Assembly (NCBI GenBank): GCA_013400155.1 | Contig: VXBM01000192.1 | Span: 890,158 to 954,157 of the forward strand | DNA from: Helopsaltes ochotensis | Taxonomy: Eukaryota > Chordata > Aves > Passeriformes > Locustellidae | Reading direction: 5' to 3' | DNA: 64,000 nucleotides | Part shown: one piece after another, positions 36,411 through 49,240 of the stretch | How positions within the stretch are numbered: the first letter of the stretch is position 1 | How the letters are laid out: each line of letters begins with the position of its first letter | Program-made: the position numbers and the translations under genes | The notes under the pieces: model-generated | What the model saw: only the letters and a program-made list of their open reading frames with translations | Database searches by the model: none | Told to the model about the DNA's origin: nothing

Positions 36411-38086
36411 TATGAGAAGGGCTTTGAGATCATCGTGAATTCAGCCCTGCTTCAAATTCTCCTTGCTAACTAATGGGCTTTGTTTGTAACAAAGACAACT
36501 GTTCAGGCTGAACTCTATTTCTATTTACTTGTTCTAATGAAACTCTGCTAGTACTTCTTCCAGAAATAGTGGTAGGCAGTGCAGCTTTAATTAAGTCAAA
36601 AAGCACTTGTTCTAAGCTCTGCCTTTTCACAGATTAGCAGGAACTGTTGATCTATTGCTGTACTGAGTGACACTGTTAGCAGTAGTGAGGGAAGGAGGGG
36701 AATGCTTCATTTATCTGCAGAAAAATCCTCAAAGGACATTGATGCTACAAGGGGATTTACCACAAATGCAAATGGTCAGCCTCATTAATATTAATACTAG
36801 AAAAATTGTGATTGAACCTCCTCTGAAGCTATTTGCACTTTGGTCACACACACTGTATGCATTATTGTTGTAAGGGTATACCATTTCAAGGGGTTCTTAA
36901 TTAGTGCAAATGAATATGCAACAAGTGTAAGAGCTCAAAAAAGCTCAACACTGAAAGGCCATGAGGACTAGGTAAGCCAGAGGCTCTCAACACTTTGACA
37001 TAGCAATTCAGCTTTTCCTGGGACATCTGTCCCATTCCAAATGCTGGGGCACACAGACATGAGGCAGGTGCCTCAGCTCACATTTAAAGTCTTAGGAAGT
37101 TTTTATTTTACAATGCAATGTGAAACAGAGCAGGAAAAAGCAGGCAGTGTCACTGAATCCTACTAACAGGCTATGAATTTTTGTGTTTACAATAATAGCA
37201 TCTTCTGCAAAAGGTTTGTGTGTGACGAATATTGTTTTGGAGAACTGAGGGCAGGGTTGCTGCCTGGGGTGTCTTAGTAAAGTTGTGACAGACAGAACGT
37301 CTCACAGCGCCAACTCTCCCATACACAAGTTTAGCATTGTAATTCATATTAAAACTTACTGTGGAGGAACCCTAAAGGCATATCCTAAGGACTCCGCTTC
37401 AGCAGGAGAGAGGGTTCATACAAACAAGGCCCTGCTTCCCCATGGCAGTGAATTCCCTTCCATTTTTATGATGCTCTCCATGACCACACTCTGCAGCCAA
37501 GGGCTGGCTGTTCCTTAAGCCCAGGTTGGCAGAATGCCTCCACCCACTGCCATCAAGAGACCGAGGACAAGGACAGGCTGGCAGCAAACTGAGATCAAAC
37601 CCATTTGCCAGCACAATGCACACAAGTCACATACGTGACAACTGGGCTGCCCCAGTCAGGGACATTGCTGGGAGGAAGTGGGAACATGAACATTGTGTCT
37701 GCTGACCACTGAAGAGGCTTAAACTTTAACTTCTTTTTCCTTCCCAACCTTCCAAGAATTAGGCTTTCTGGCATGTAGAGGGTCACAAAATGAAAATTTT
37801 ATTTGTGTATCACACCAGTCCTCAAAAACAAAAATAGATTTTATTGGAGATAAAACACTGCCCTTACACACAGGGGTTTACTTCGCCCACCAAACTTTTA
37901 TAAGCTGGCAACTATAAAGGCCACTTTGTACTAAACTAAAAACATAATTTGCTTTTTATCGTCCATTATTTCATTTCACATTTCACATTTGAGAAAACAA
38001 ATATTAAAAGAAACAGCATAGAGCATTTGCACCAGATTTGGATAATAAATTCTCTATTAGCTGGCTTCTTCTACCTGCTCAGGAAA

Positions 38087-39278
38087 ATCACAGAATCATA
38101 GAATTGTTGTGGTTGGGAAAGATTTCTAAGACTATTGTGTCCACCCATTACCTAGCACCACCAAGACCACCACTAAACCATGTCCCTAAGCATCACATCC
38201 ACATATTTTTTTGAACACTTCCAGAGAAGGTGGCTCCACCATTTCCCTGGGTAGCCTGTTCCAATGCCTGATACCCTTTTGGTGAAGGGTATCAGGCATT
38301 GGAATATCCAATAATATCCAATATTAATATCCAATTATATCCAATCTAAACCTCCTCCAGCACAACTTGAGACCATCTCCTCTTGTCTACTGCTAGTTAC
38401 CTCGGAGAAGAGACCAACACAAACCTCACCACAACCTCCTTTCAAGTAGTTATAGAGAGTGATGAGATCCCTCCTCAGTTTCCTTTTCTCCAGGCTAAAC
38501 AACCTCAGCAGGTCCTCATCAGACTTGTGCTCCAGACCCTTCACCAGCTCTATTGCTCTCCTCTGGACACGCTCCACCTCCACAATGTCCTTCTTGTAGC
38601 AAGAAGCCCAAAAGTGAGCACAGGATTTGAGATGTGGGCTCACCAGTGCTGAATACAGTGGGACAATCCTGCCCTGCTCCTGCTGGCCACGCTATTGCTG
38701 ATACAGGCCAAGCTGCCACTGGCCTTCTTGGGCACCTGAGCACTGCTGGCTCATGTTCAGCCCCAGGTCCTTTTCTTCCAGGCACCTTTCCAGCCTCCCT
38801 GCCCTGTAGCACTGCCTGGGGTTATTGTGACCCAAAAGCAGCACCCAGCACTTTGCCTTGATGAACCTCACACCACTGATCTCAGCCTGTGATCCAGCCT
38901 GTCCAGATCCCTCTGCAGAGCCTTCCTGCTCTCCAGCAGATCAACACTCCTGCCCATTCTGGTGGTGCCTGTGAACTGACTGACAGCAGGCTCAATCCCC
39001 TCATTGATAAAGGTATTGAACAGGACTGGACCCAGTACAGAGCCCTGGGGAACATCACAGGTGACCAGACATAAGATGGATGCAACTCCATTCACCCTCA
39101 CTCTCTGGGCCTGGCCATCCATCTGGTTTTTTACCCAGCAAACAGTTCATCCATCCTAGCCATGAGCAGAAAATTCCTTCAGATCAATGCTATGGAAAGC
39201 AGTGTCAAAGGCTTTATTAAGGTCTAGTTAGACAACTTTCCCTTAGCCACTAGACAGGTCACCTTCTCATAGAGGGAG
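38087..39278 (-). mobile_element. CR1 LINE, 5'-truncated, decayed
   Basis: The left edge carries the CR1 3' tail (on the minus strand, two imperfect copies of ATTCTATG-like octamers). The body matches the CR1 3' UTR and the end of ORF2 through about 39278. On the minus strand a frame at 38868-39122 includes CDVPQGSVLGPVLFNTFI, the reverse-transcriptase motif typical of CR1. Frames are broken, so the copy is dead. It is truncated at its 5' end, as most CR1 copies are. An internal fold-back alters 38259-38346. Confidence 0.92.
38259..38304. repeat. Perfect inverted repeat, 18-bp arms, inside CR1
   Basis: Arms 38259-38276 and 38287-38304 are exact reverse complements with a 10-base loop. The left arm is normal CR1 sequence; the right arm is absent from the CR1 consensus at this point. 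Four copies of ATATCCAAT follow, to 38341, where the consensus has one. Confidence 0.9.
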
Positions 39279-40047
39279 TTTTAATTAATCTTATTAGAAT
39301 TTAATTATTCTAACTAGAAGCCATCTCAATTATTCTTTTGCTAATGTTTTAAAAGAAACTTGGAGGGGGGGGACGTTGCCCCTTATTGGCACCTGGAAAT
39401 ATTACTACTCTGTAATAAATTGAAGGAGTTCTTGTCTCTGCCAGTAGACAAATACTAAGCAGGTGCTTCCCAGCAGAGCTTGTCCTTGGGCACCAGGAGG
39501 CCCTTAAGTCTTTCAGTTTACACCTGCCTTGTTGCTTTTCTCAATAGAGATGCAACATCAGCAGACTAAGATACATCATCCCATGTTCAGGGTAAGCCAG
39601 GCAGAATCATCTTGTGGAAGTCAACTTTTAGAGTGTTACATGCCTTAATCTCTGCTGATAAAATAAAACATCCATCCAAACCAAATGACCCTCCCCAAAG
39701 TACACCAAAAACCTGACATAGATTTGCATGAAATGCATCCTTATGGGTAAAGCCTCACTTAACAAAATCACTTCATTCCAGGACTTAGCACACTTAATCC
39801 TTCAGGAAAGAAGAGAGCAAGGCCATAAAAATTCCAGTCATGATGGAGCAGTAGAAGGCTGGTGTGCCTTGCAGTAAACAAGTCACTCCAGACCATGTGA
39901 GCAGGAAATTTAGCACTGGTGATAAGCAAAGAAATGCCAGAAATTAGTATTTCAGAAAGAAAAAAGTTAGAGGAGTGATATATTTGTCTATACAAATGGT
40001 GACAGGTTTGCAAATGGTCTGAATTGATGGCTCAGTTCAGACCATTC

Positions 40048-40095
40048 TTCTGTTATGTCAGAAAGTCTGATGAGACCCTCTCTGACATAACAGAA
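40048..40095. repeat. Inverted repeat, 15-bp arms
   Basis: TTCTGTTATGTCAGA at 40048-40062 is matched by its exact reverse complement at 40081-40095, with an 18-base loop. It is outside any recognised element, in the ADPRHL1-GRTP1 intergenic region. Confidence 0.9.
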
Positions 40096-43000
40096 AACAT
40101 TTTCATTCCCAGTGTCCAGTAGTCCTTCACAATTTTTTACCTCCAGGAGCAGAGGCCTTCTGCCCCTGCTATCCTTTAAGTACATCTCCCACTCCATCAC
40201 AGGAGAGGCAGTGAATGGAGCTCTCCCAGCTGCTGTTTCAATTTGTCTGACCTAATAACAGAAACTTTTGAGGCATCTGCCAGCACATCTCTTTGCTTTT
40301 GTGACTCCAGACAATGGGTGTAATTCTGTGCAGTTCTGTTCCTTTTCCATACTACAGCTCTCTATTTTACTAATATATAGTTCTCAAGGAAAGCATCTCT
40401 CAAGGTCACTGGAGGAATTAGATCCTTAGCCTATACTAAATGTAGCAGGAATTTTTTTAGTAATGATTCCTTAGAGCCCTGGCTTAGCTATAGACACAGA
40501 TACAGAATCACAACCAGGGAACAGGGAATATAAAAAAACACCAAAGCCCAGGCAGACAAGGTTTTTCAAGGTTCCCCCTCTATGGTGACATATTTTGAAA
40601 TTCCATATTCTTGTGGAATTAGACTCTCATGGAAAGAGATGTTTTAAGGGGACTGGGCAAAATTAATGACAATTATTGTCTCGAGCATAGTCCATTGCTT
40701 CAGAGTCTCCAAAGTGAAGCTTTCCAGAAGTTTTTGATACCTTGAATAAAAGAGGCATTTAAGGGGAGTCCAAACTCTGAGCCGGAGCTGGTGCACCTGA
40801 AGGGTGCCATCTGCAGAAGCAAGTCTGAGTGGGCTCAGTAGTTAGTGGTGCATAGACATTGAGGCAACAGAGAAGCCAGGCAGGCTCCCAGTAGAAGCCA
40901 TTGGTAAAGTCCTTCAGGCTTTTTATGTCCTTTATGATTAGGCCATAGTCAAATCTCCCCTAGCCCCTCCTCTTGACAGGACACCTAGCAGATGGGCTTC
41001 GTAATACAGAAATCCCAAAAGGATTGGTTTGGGGTGATTTGGATAGTCAAGCTTGGATCTGGCACATCAGTGTGATAGTACAGTCCCCTTCCCAGAGCTG
41101 GACAAGTGCCCACCATCTCCAGCAGCCCCACTCATCTGGCTGAAGGACAAACCTCTGCCTTTGGGGCCGTCTCCAGGCCCCCACGCTCAGAACAAGTTCA
41201 ACTCTCCTCTGGATGTGCCTCTCTCCCTCCATCTCCTGCAGCAATGCAGTCCTTGCTCAAGGTGCTTGAGGCTGACTGGGACAAACCCAGGCCTCAGAAT
41301 TCTGGCTTGCAAAGAGACCATCACTTTCTCCAAAGTTTTCATGAAGTGAAAGTGATGCCTACATTTCTGGGACTGGAGGTGCTGGGAGAGCTCAGAGGGC
41401 CATAGGAGAGCTCCCTCTCCTCCCAGTTCAGAAAGGGCTGCCAGTCATGCTGGATGAGTATTGTCTCTATATAACAAAGAGCTCCTCATTGATTTTTTTT
41501 TTAAATTTAAAAAGGGCACATAAAGCATAGCTATTTGCAGAAAAAGAAGCCCAAATCCTGTGAAGGTTTACCCCATGGAAGAACAGAGGCCAGTGCTGTA
41601 TCATGAGACAGACTGGTCCACTGCAGTGTCAGGAAATATGTCACTGCTTTTACCCAGGCATTGAAACTAGGAAGAAATGGTTGTCCTGGCAGTGCTGTCT
41701 GATTCCAAATTGCTCAAATGAAATGAAAAGAAAATTAATGAGTGCACACTTTTGACTATGAACATGTAACAGTAATTGATCAGCATCTTCTGCAGTTGGA
41801 TAACGTTTAACACATCATACATGACAAAAACAGATAGAAACCAAGACCTTAAGGTGTACCATTTGACCCAGATTTCCCCCTTTGTACTATTTTGGATGTC
41901 AATGGAGCTGATAAAAGAAGAAAGCACTAAAGATAACAGAAGAGACCTCATATCCCAGCACACAGGACTATTCAGCATCTGTCTCAGGCACAAGATGCTG
42001 TAGATGAAATCTGGGCTGCTGACAGTAGAAATGCCCCACCTAATGGTTGAACTTGTAAAGCAGGATGCAGGCAAGCAGTGATGAAAGCAGGGGGGAAAAA
42101 GTGCCAGGAATAGTAGGAAAATTTAGGGAAACATTTCTTCTCTTATTCCTGTGCCACTGTGGACACCATCCAAAAGAATCTTGTCTGGTTGATCAGAGAA
42201 ACCTGACAACTAATATCTGGGATCCTTACAGATTTTGGGGCAGGGGGTTTTTCTGGAACACTAAAGCAAATCTCTGTTACCTGAGAAATGAGCACAGGGA
42301 TATGTGTTATCAGCACAACAATTTTAACTACTGCACTCAAAATGTGGTTTCCAAAATGTATTAGGTCCTGTGAGCTTTATTTCTCCTTTTCATTTCCATA
42401 AACATCTTTTTTATAGAATTGAAACATTTTTCACTCCTTGATGAGAATTTAGGAAAAATAGTGGAGGGGAGGAAAGCTTTCTAGGGGTGTACTTTCCTGC
42501 CAATTAAAAGACTTTTTGTATACTGAATAACCAAAGAATCAGCAGGTCAGTATTTTACCTCTTATGACCTGAAGGACCTGAAACAGTTTAGGGAATTGCT
42601 ACACACCTCCTGTTATTTCACTTGGTAATAACCTCAATGTGTCCTCGGTTGCAGATGCAAAAACAACTGTGTAAGATAGTGGGATTTTCATTTGGCAAAC
42701 AAGCACTACAACAGGCTCTCAATGGTGCTTGTCATGCAACAGCAGAAATGTACTGCCAGAGGGAAAAATCACTGAGAAATAAAACCATAAAAATCTATAA
42801 TGCACAGAACTGGTTTTCCTCAAAAAGCCACCAAATAGCTGTCATGAGCTCTCTTTTAAAAATTTGATAGTGACCCCAAATATCCAAAAGGAGACAGCTA
42901 ATCATAGGTCTGATTTTTGGGGAAAGTACTCAGCATTTGATCTCTGAAAATCAAGATTCTTTCATAAGATGCCTCATGTTAGGCAACCAAAACTCCTTCT

Positions 43001-46000
43001 AAACAAAGTGCCCCAGATTCTGAAAATACAGGAGAGTTTCATGGGCACCTACTCGCCCCTGCACCTATAAAAGAAAAGCATATAAGCAAAAGAATTGGTG
43101 TGCAGGGATGGCCAGCTCCCTGCAGCCCTGTAGGTGAATGCAGCCAGTGTCTTGCTTTTACCACAAAGAATTTCAACTACTTTCTGCAGGCCGCACACCA
43201 TTTTGACCTGCACAACACCGTGTGCTGCAGTTGCTGGTTGAGATGCAGTCTAAATAGTAGGTGAGTCCTTCCCATCACTGTACTTCCCAAGACTTCTGGA
43301 AGGAATCAAAGAAAGAAGCCTTTTGGATACTTTAGAGCCAGTCCATCCTTCTCAAGAAACAACTGTGAAGTCAAATTACACCTTCAGAGCGAAATCCTTG
43401 TGCCCCTTGGGATTCGTACCAATATAATGGACTATCAAAAGGTAGCTCTGAATTGCTAACTCAGTTACTGAGATCTTCCATTCTTCTCAGGAATGGGAAC
43501 AATGTGGGCAGCAGTGATCCAAACACTCAAATAAGGTCCCACCAAACATATCTCAGCTCTAATTTTCCCCAAGCTCCAGAAGATCAGAAATCCCCAAAAG
43601 ACATCTTCTTTATTAACTCATTTAGGTTACATCGTGTGACAAGAAAGTCTGTACCATACCATATAGATTTCTCAATAAAACTGTTTTTCTTCTCAGAGGG
43701 TTCCTTATTTGTACCGCTGAGTCTTATTTGTGTGTTGGGAAGATTAAAACAGTAAAAGCATGTAAAATAACAACCTTATATTCATTCTGTCATTATCAGG
43801 GAAGGAGCATGAGAAATAAAGACAAGCAGCACCTGTAAATGTCTCATCAGCATCCAAAATGTTTTCCTTATGCCCAAGAGAGCTGACACATGCCAAGTTT
43901 CATGTGACAGCTGGGAACAGGTAGAAAATACGGAACATTAATTACACAAATGGCATGGCTTTGAAAAGAACTCAGCAAACTACATTTTCTGCAGCTTGCT
44001 CCCTGCTGCCTTTTCCCTGCTGGCTCCTCAGACATGGACAATGGGAAAACTGTGTGTCAGGGAGGTGACTGACTACTGAAACAGGAGCAGTGACAGGCTA
44101 AGGACCAGGTTGGTTGGATCAGCTTCCTCCTGTGCTGCCCACAGAGAGAGGGGGGTGTCTGGCCAGGGCTGCACGACCTGACGTGACTGCCTGCCTTGCC
44201 TTTGCTTGGTGAGGGCAGTTTTAGATGCACACCTGAAACAAAGCCAGTGCTGTGGCAGGGCTGGATCAGGTTTGGCTACCTGTGGTTCAAGGTTGGCAGA
44301 AGTCAGAATCTGCTGACCAAATCAGTATGTTAGCTGTGGAAAGGCCTCAGGCAGCTACTGCCTTGCATATAAACTTTGAGGAAAACAGCTTTTACTGTTG
44401 AGAATGCCAGATGCTGTCCTCCCCAGAACAGGAAATTCCAGCAAAACTGAACCTTTGAACATGGACATACAGTTACCCACTGAGTAGTCCAGTGTGGCCA
44501 GCAAGCATTCCAGCCCTGCCTTCTGCTCTGCCAGAGCATTTGGACAAACCTGGGACTAGTCTGTGAGGAGCAAACCCTGGGGAGAGATGCCAGTGAAGGG
44601 AAGAGAAGGATCTTGGTTAGGGTTCACCCTGCTCCATCTGAGGATATTTTGGAGGAGCCAAGTTCAGTTCTGTTCTTTCTCACCACAAACTGTCTGTGAA
44701 ATCATTGGAAATTAATCCATCCATCCATCCTGCCTGCAAAGCAGAAGATGTACTTCACAGGGAGCAGGGAGCTGAGGTGACGGCTGTGGGCAGGCTTCAG
44801 CAGTCACTCAGCCTGGAGCCATTGCCTGGATGTGAACAGCACAGGGAAACCAGCCCCTTCACCATTGTGCATCTGACTCCTTTTCCAAAACCGCCACCAC
44901 TGATCCTCACAGCCCCTTTGGCTTTTCCAGTGCTATTTCTCCAGGAGGCATACACCGGTGACACTGAGTGGGACAAGTGTAGTGGAGAGTGAACAGAGTT
45001 ACAAGGGGATACAGCCCATGTGAGCACACAGGTCAGCAGAGCAACCCCCTACAAAGGCAGCACACTTTTTCAGCTTTAGCTTTCAATGAGTTAAAACTCC
45101 CCTGCTTTTGCCCAAACCAAAGCCAGCAGCTGCTCAGGTACTTCTGATGTCCTCTAGTGTTTTTCTTCACAGACTATACAGCACATATTTGAAAAAGGTA
45201 CAAAGAGTGTGTGTAAACTGTGTGGGAATACTATTTCCAGAAGGAGCATGTATGAAGCTGAATGTCACTAAGAATTAAAAGAAACAGGTTTGGTAAGTAC
45301 CCCATGAAACCAAATACTTAAGCCCAGTGGGGTCCTAAGAAAATATAATGAAAATACAATTAAATCTTGATTTTGCTCCCCCAATGCCATAAGGCTTTCT
45401 GATGTCAAAAGAATCAGCCTTGGTCTATGCCTTGCTTCTCCCCCTGTGTAAGGGCAATGAATGACTCTTCCCTCACCATGTCTCTATACACTTAAGTTCT
45501 TTGGGTCATGGCAGTCTGCAACAAGCGTATGTATGCAGATGTACTACCCTTCTAACTGCAGCCAAGAGCCCACCTGATGTTTCCAGGCAATATGAAAACT
45601 CAGTCCGAATACTATTTTCTATTAACTTCAGTCCCTGGTTTTCAGAATTCATCTGGAAGCAGATACATGGCAGAGGTACAACCTCTGGGTGCTTCCCTTT
45701 CAAACAAGCTAACACTGAGACTTAGTTTCGAATTTAAAAAATTGGTTCGGTCTTCTTTAAATATTTTTTTAAAAATAAGTGGACACTGCTCTCCAATGTA
45801 TACCACCAGTGCCCAACTCTAGGCAAACAGAAATGCAAAATTAGGCCTTTCTTTATGTTTAAATGAAAAATCATCTCAGCTTGTAGATAGTTTTTATTCA
45901 AAATGAGGGAAACTGAGATTGCTTCAGTTTCCTTTTTTTTTTTTTTTTTTAAGGCTGAATGGAAACATTCTTATGAAAATAAACATTTTCTTTTGACTCT

Positions 46001-49000
46001 TTATGGTTAATTGGATGTAACTGACATTCAAGAGCATGAAGTAACGTAAATATCCTCCTTACAATTTATTGCAAATAGAAAAATGCATTCCAAGAATATT
46101 CTTCCAGCCTGATAAAGAAAGCTCAAACTTCCTGAAACACTTATGTGTTAGTGTCTTTAAAAATAAAGCATCCTCTCATGGCAAAAATATGCTTATGAAA
46201 CATTGTGTTCTAATCAAAACTGTGTTTCATGGGACAAAGCAGTGCTGGTTTGTAGTCGGTGGGGGAGGGTGTTAAGGCCTGGGCTGGGAAGCCGTGCTCT
46301 CTCCTTGCAGCTGAGACCAGACACGAGTTTGTAAGGGGAGGAGAAGCTTGCTGCAGAAGAACATCAAGCCTAATTTTTTTTTTTTACATTTTTAAGCAAT
46401 CCACCGGGATAGGATTAAGCTCTAGAGACAGACACTCTAAACGTGTTTGGGATAACACCCAGAGAGCGATTTCCTTTTGTTAAATGGGGCACAAAAGAGG
46501 AGAAAGTCGTAAGACCGCCCTAAAGTAAGGTGTCCCTGAGCTTGTGGGACTGTTCCTTCCCCGTCCCTGGCGAGTTCTCTCACTGGCCTGCAGATGGCGA
46601 GTTTGCCATGTGGAGCTGTGTCTTTTTGCTCACAAGGAAAAGCCCTGCATCCTTAAGGGACTCTGGAAAACAAATTCTGCCTGAAGATGACAGCTAAGAG
46701 TTAACTCGTCACCCTGCCCAACAGTTCTCCCACAATGCTTCGTTTTGTGTGCATGACCAGCTGTTTACCAGGCAGGAGGGAAGATGGTAATATCAATACT
46801 TCAGCTGATCATTAAACATTACTCTTTGTAATGGAAATAGGGATCTTTACTACCCACTTCAGCAGCCACAGTCCACAGCACAAAATCACTAAGACAGCTC
46901 TTCCAGGAGATGAAGCAACATTACATGATCATCATCATCTTCTGGTCCCCCCTATAGTCTTTGGTAATACACAGACATGGATTAAGAGATACCCATGTTG
47001 ACTGACTCCAAAGGTCCAAGATGAGCAATGACTTAAGCAATGACTTGCAGTGTTATTGATCTCTGTGCCACGATGAGTTAAATTCTCTAGAGTTCAAAAA
47101 TTTTGAGTCTGGGCCCCACTGAATCATGACATCTTTCTAGGAAAATATGTTTTTTATATCTGTTTTTTCAGAGGATTTTCAAAATCCATGTTTGTGTTTA
47201 TAACTCATCTGGATCCCTTCATCAATTCACAAAAGAAAAAATATGAATGTTTCACAAAAGTAAAAAATAAAATATTGCAAAGTGTGCTTTTAATAGACAA
47301 AAGAATATATGTTTTTCCTTCACTACTCACATGGAAACTCTGCTAAGCTCATCCTGTGACACATGCTTTTCTTATTGCTGGCTTCCCTCTCTTCCTTTGC
47401 ATTTTCCTACTTTTCTCCTTTCATTTCTGTCTTGTTCAAGGGCTACAAAAATGAGACTGGAACATGAATCATATGTTTCCAAGAAACATAGAGAACTTGC
47501 TCTCTGGGTCAAATTTTCCAGTTATTGTTCAATGAAAACTCCTGAGCCTTCCCAAGAGCCTCATGAGAAAGAATTTCATTCCAACATGCAGCTGCTCATT
47601 AATTCCTGGGAAAACCCCAAAAACAGAGTTTTCAGTAATATAGTAATCTTTCCATTCTGAAGTTTCACTGCTACTTTTTTAAAGAAAGCATACATAGACA
47701 TGGAAAAATTTCCATTGTTTGGAATGTGCTATTTTTATCAGCTACACAGATGCACACGTATATTGCATTCTGGCAGCAGATCTCAAATTTGGTGACAACT
47801 GGGTGTTCAAGTAACTAAAATGCTGGAGGGAGCAGAGAAAGCATTTCCGTCCCTCCTGTGCTCTAGGGCAGTACCCACTCATCCTTGGACACCTCAGGAT
47901 TTTCCCCTCTGCCACCACCCCAGCTGCAGGAGGAACCTAGTAAGGAAGGCCGAGTCCTCTGCAAGGCTTGGGCAACACAAGGGACAGGCAGGTGGTGGTA
48001 CTGCTACAAAGCAGATAGCAGCATCCCCTCCAACACTTCCAGCATGGCAGAAGGGTATCTGGCGCTCAGCTATCAGACCACAAATGCACAGCAAACAAGA
48101 CAGCCCTGTTAGATTTGCACCAGGGTGTTCTGCCTTCGTCTTCATCTCCACAAGCCACAAGACCACGAGAGCTGTGTTCTGTAATGCAGCCCCATCCAAA
48201 ACCTTGGACAAACACCAACCTCCTCTTGCTCTGCCACTGCCACCATTGTCCCCCACTTGCCCATGGGAATGGGCAGCTTTTGCAAGAACCTGGACACATC
48301 CATGAGTGTATTTGCCCATGGCTTTCCCTCTGCTCATCCAATTCCCAGGGCTGCAGGGCTGCTGCTGTGACAGGAGCTGTCTTGGGGCTGATGCAGGGCT
48401 GCTCTCCGTGACAATGAGCAGCTATGCGGCACAGAAGGGTTTGGAGGCTTCCTTCAGTACCAGGAGAGAGGAAATGCACAGAAAAGGCTCTGGTAACAGA
48501 GGAAACCTTGGTTTATGTCCAGAAGAGCGTGTTGCTGGCAAAGAGCAGCACTTGGTAACTCCTCCCTCCAGCAATCCAGAGAATGTCTTTCATTCCTAGA
48601 TTTTAATAGCTTGTCTTTGACCCCACAACAGTTTGTGAGTCATATGGGCAAAGCTAAGGGGCACAGAGGCAATACCTCCATAGCATATTTCACCAGCCTG
48701 GGGGCATTCCCTTCGCACACACAGCACTTCTTGGCTGATAAAACACAGCAATTTTGGCTGACTAAATCTCCTTTCCTTGCTGCAAGATATTTTATGTCTT
48801 TACCTCTGTCTTTCCCAATACAAGGGCTTCCAGGCTCAGTTGAAAGTGAAGTTGCCACAGGGACTTATGAGTACCAGATCATGGAGATCTTAAAGCCCTA
48901 TTACCACTTGACACAGAGCGTACTTTTATATTTTATAAGATGGAAACCCTTCAATGCCTTTTCCAGATTACTGTGGACAAAAATAATCCCAGGGTTTGTT

Positions 49001-49149
49001 GTCATTTAGATGATGGACTGAAAGGAAGACTGCAACACTGGCAATCTCTCTCTAAGAAAAGCACTGGCTCCTTCACCTCACACAGGCCCTTTTTGGAGCC
49101 CCTCCCTTCCCCCACATAATTTCCACAAAGTTCTGCCACTTCAGGGCAA

Positions 49150-49240
49150 AAGGTGGATTTGGCAGTGCTGGGTTAATGGTTGGACTCAATGATCTTAAAG
49201 GTCATTGGCAACAGAAATGATGCTCTGATACTATTGTCAT
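49150..49240 (+). mobile_element. CR1 LINE 3' end fragment
   Basis: GCAGTGCTGGGTTAATGGTT followed by GGACTCAATGATCTTAAAGG is a common CR1 subfamily end. The tail octamers are decayed. A cleaner CR1-like tail (ATGATTCTGTGATTCTATG) occurs about 120 bases later at 49359-49377, separated by unrelated sequence. Confidence 0.75.

Noticed and set aside
38519..38812. 97-codon minus-strand frame in the CR1 copy
   Set aside because: It is a shifted frame of the decayed CR1 body, not a gene.
41053..41405. Overlapping proline-rich open frames of about 98 codons
   Set aside because: Two frames are open at once in a GC-richer patch, with no splice or start context and no family resemblance.
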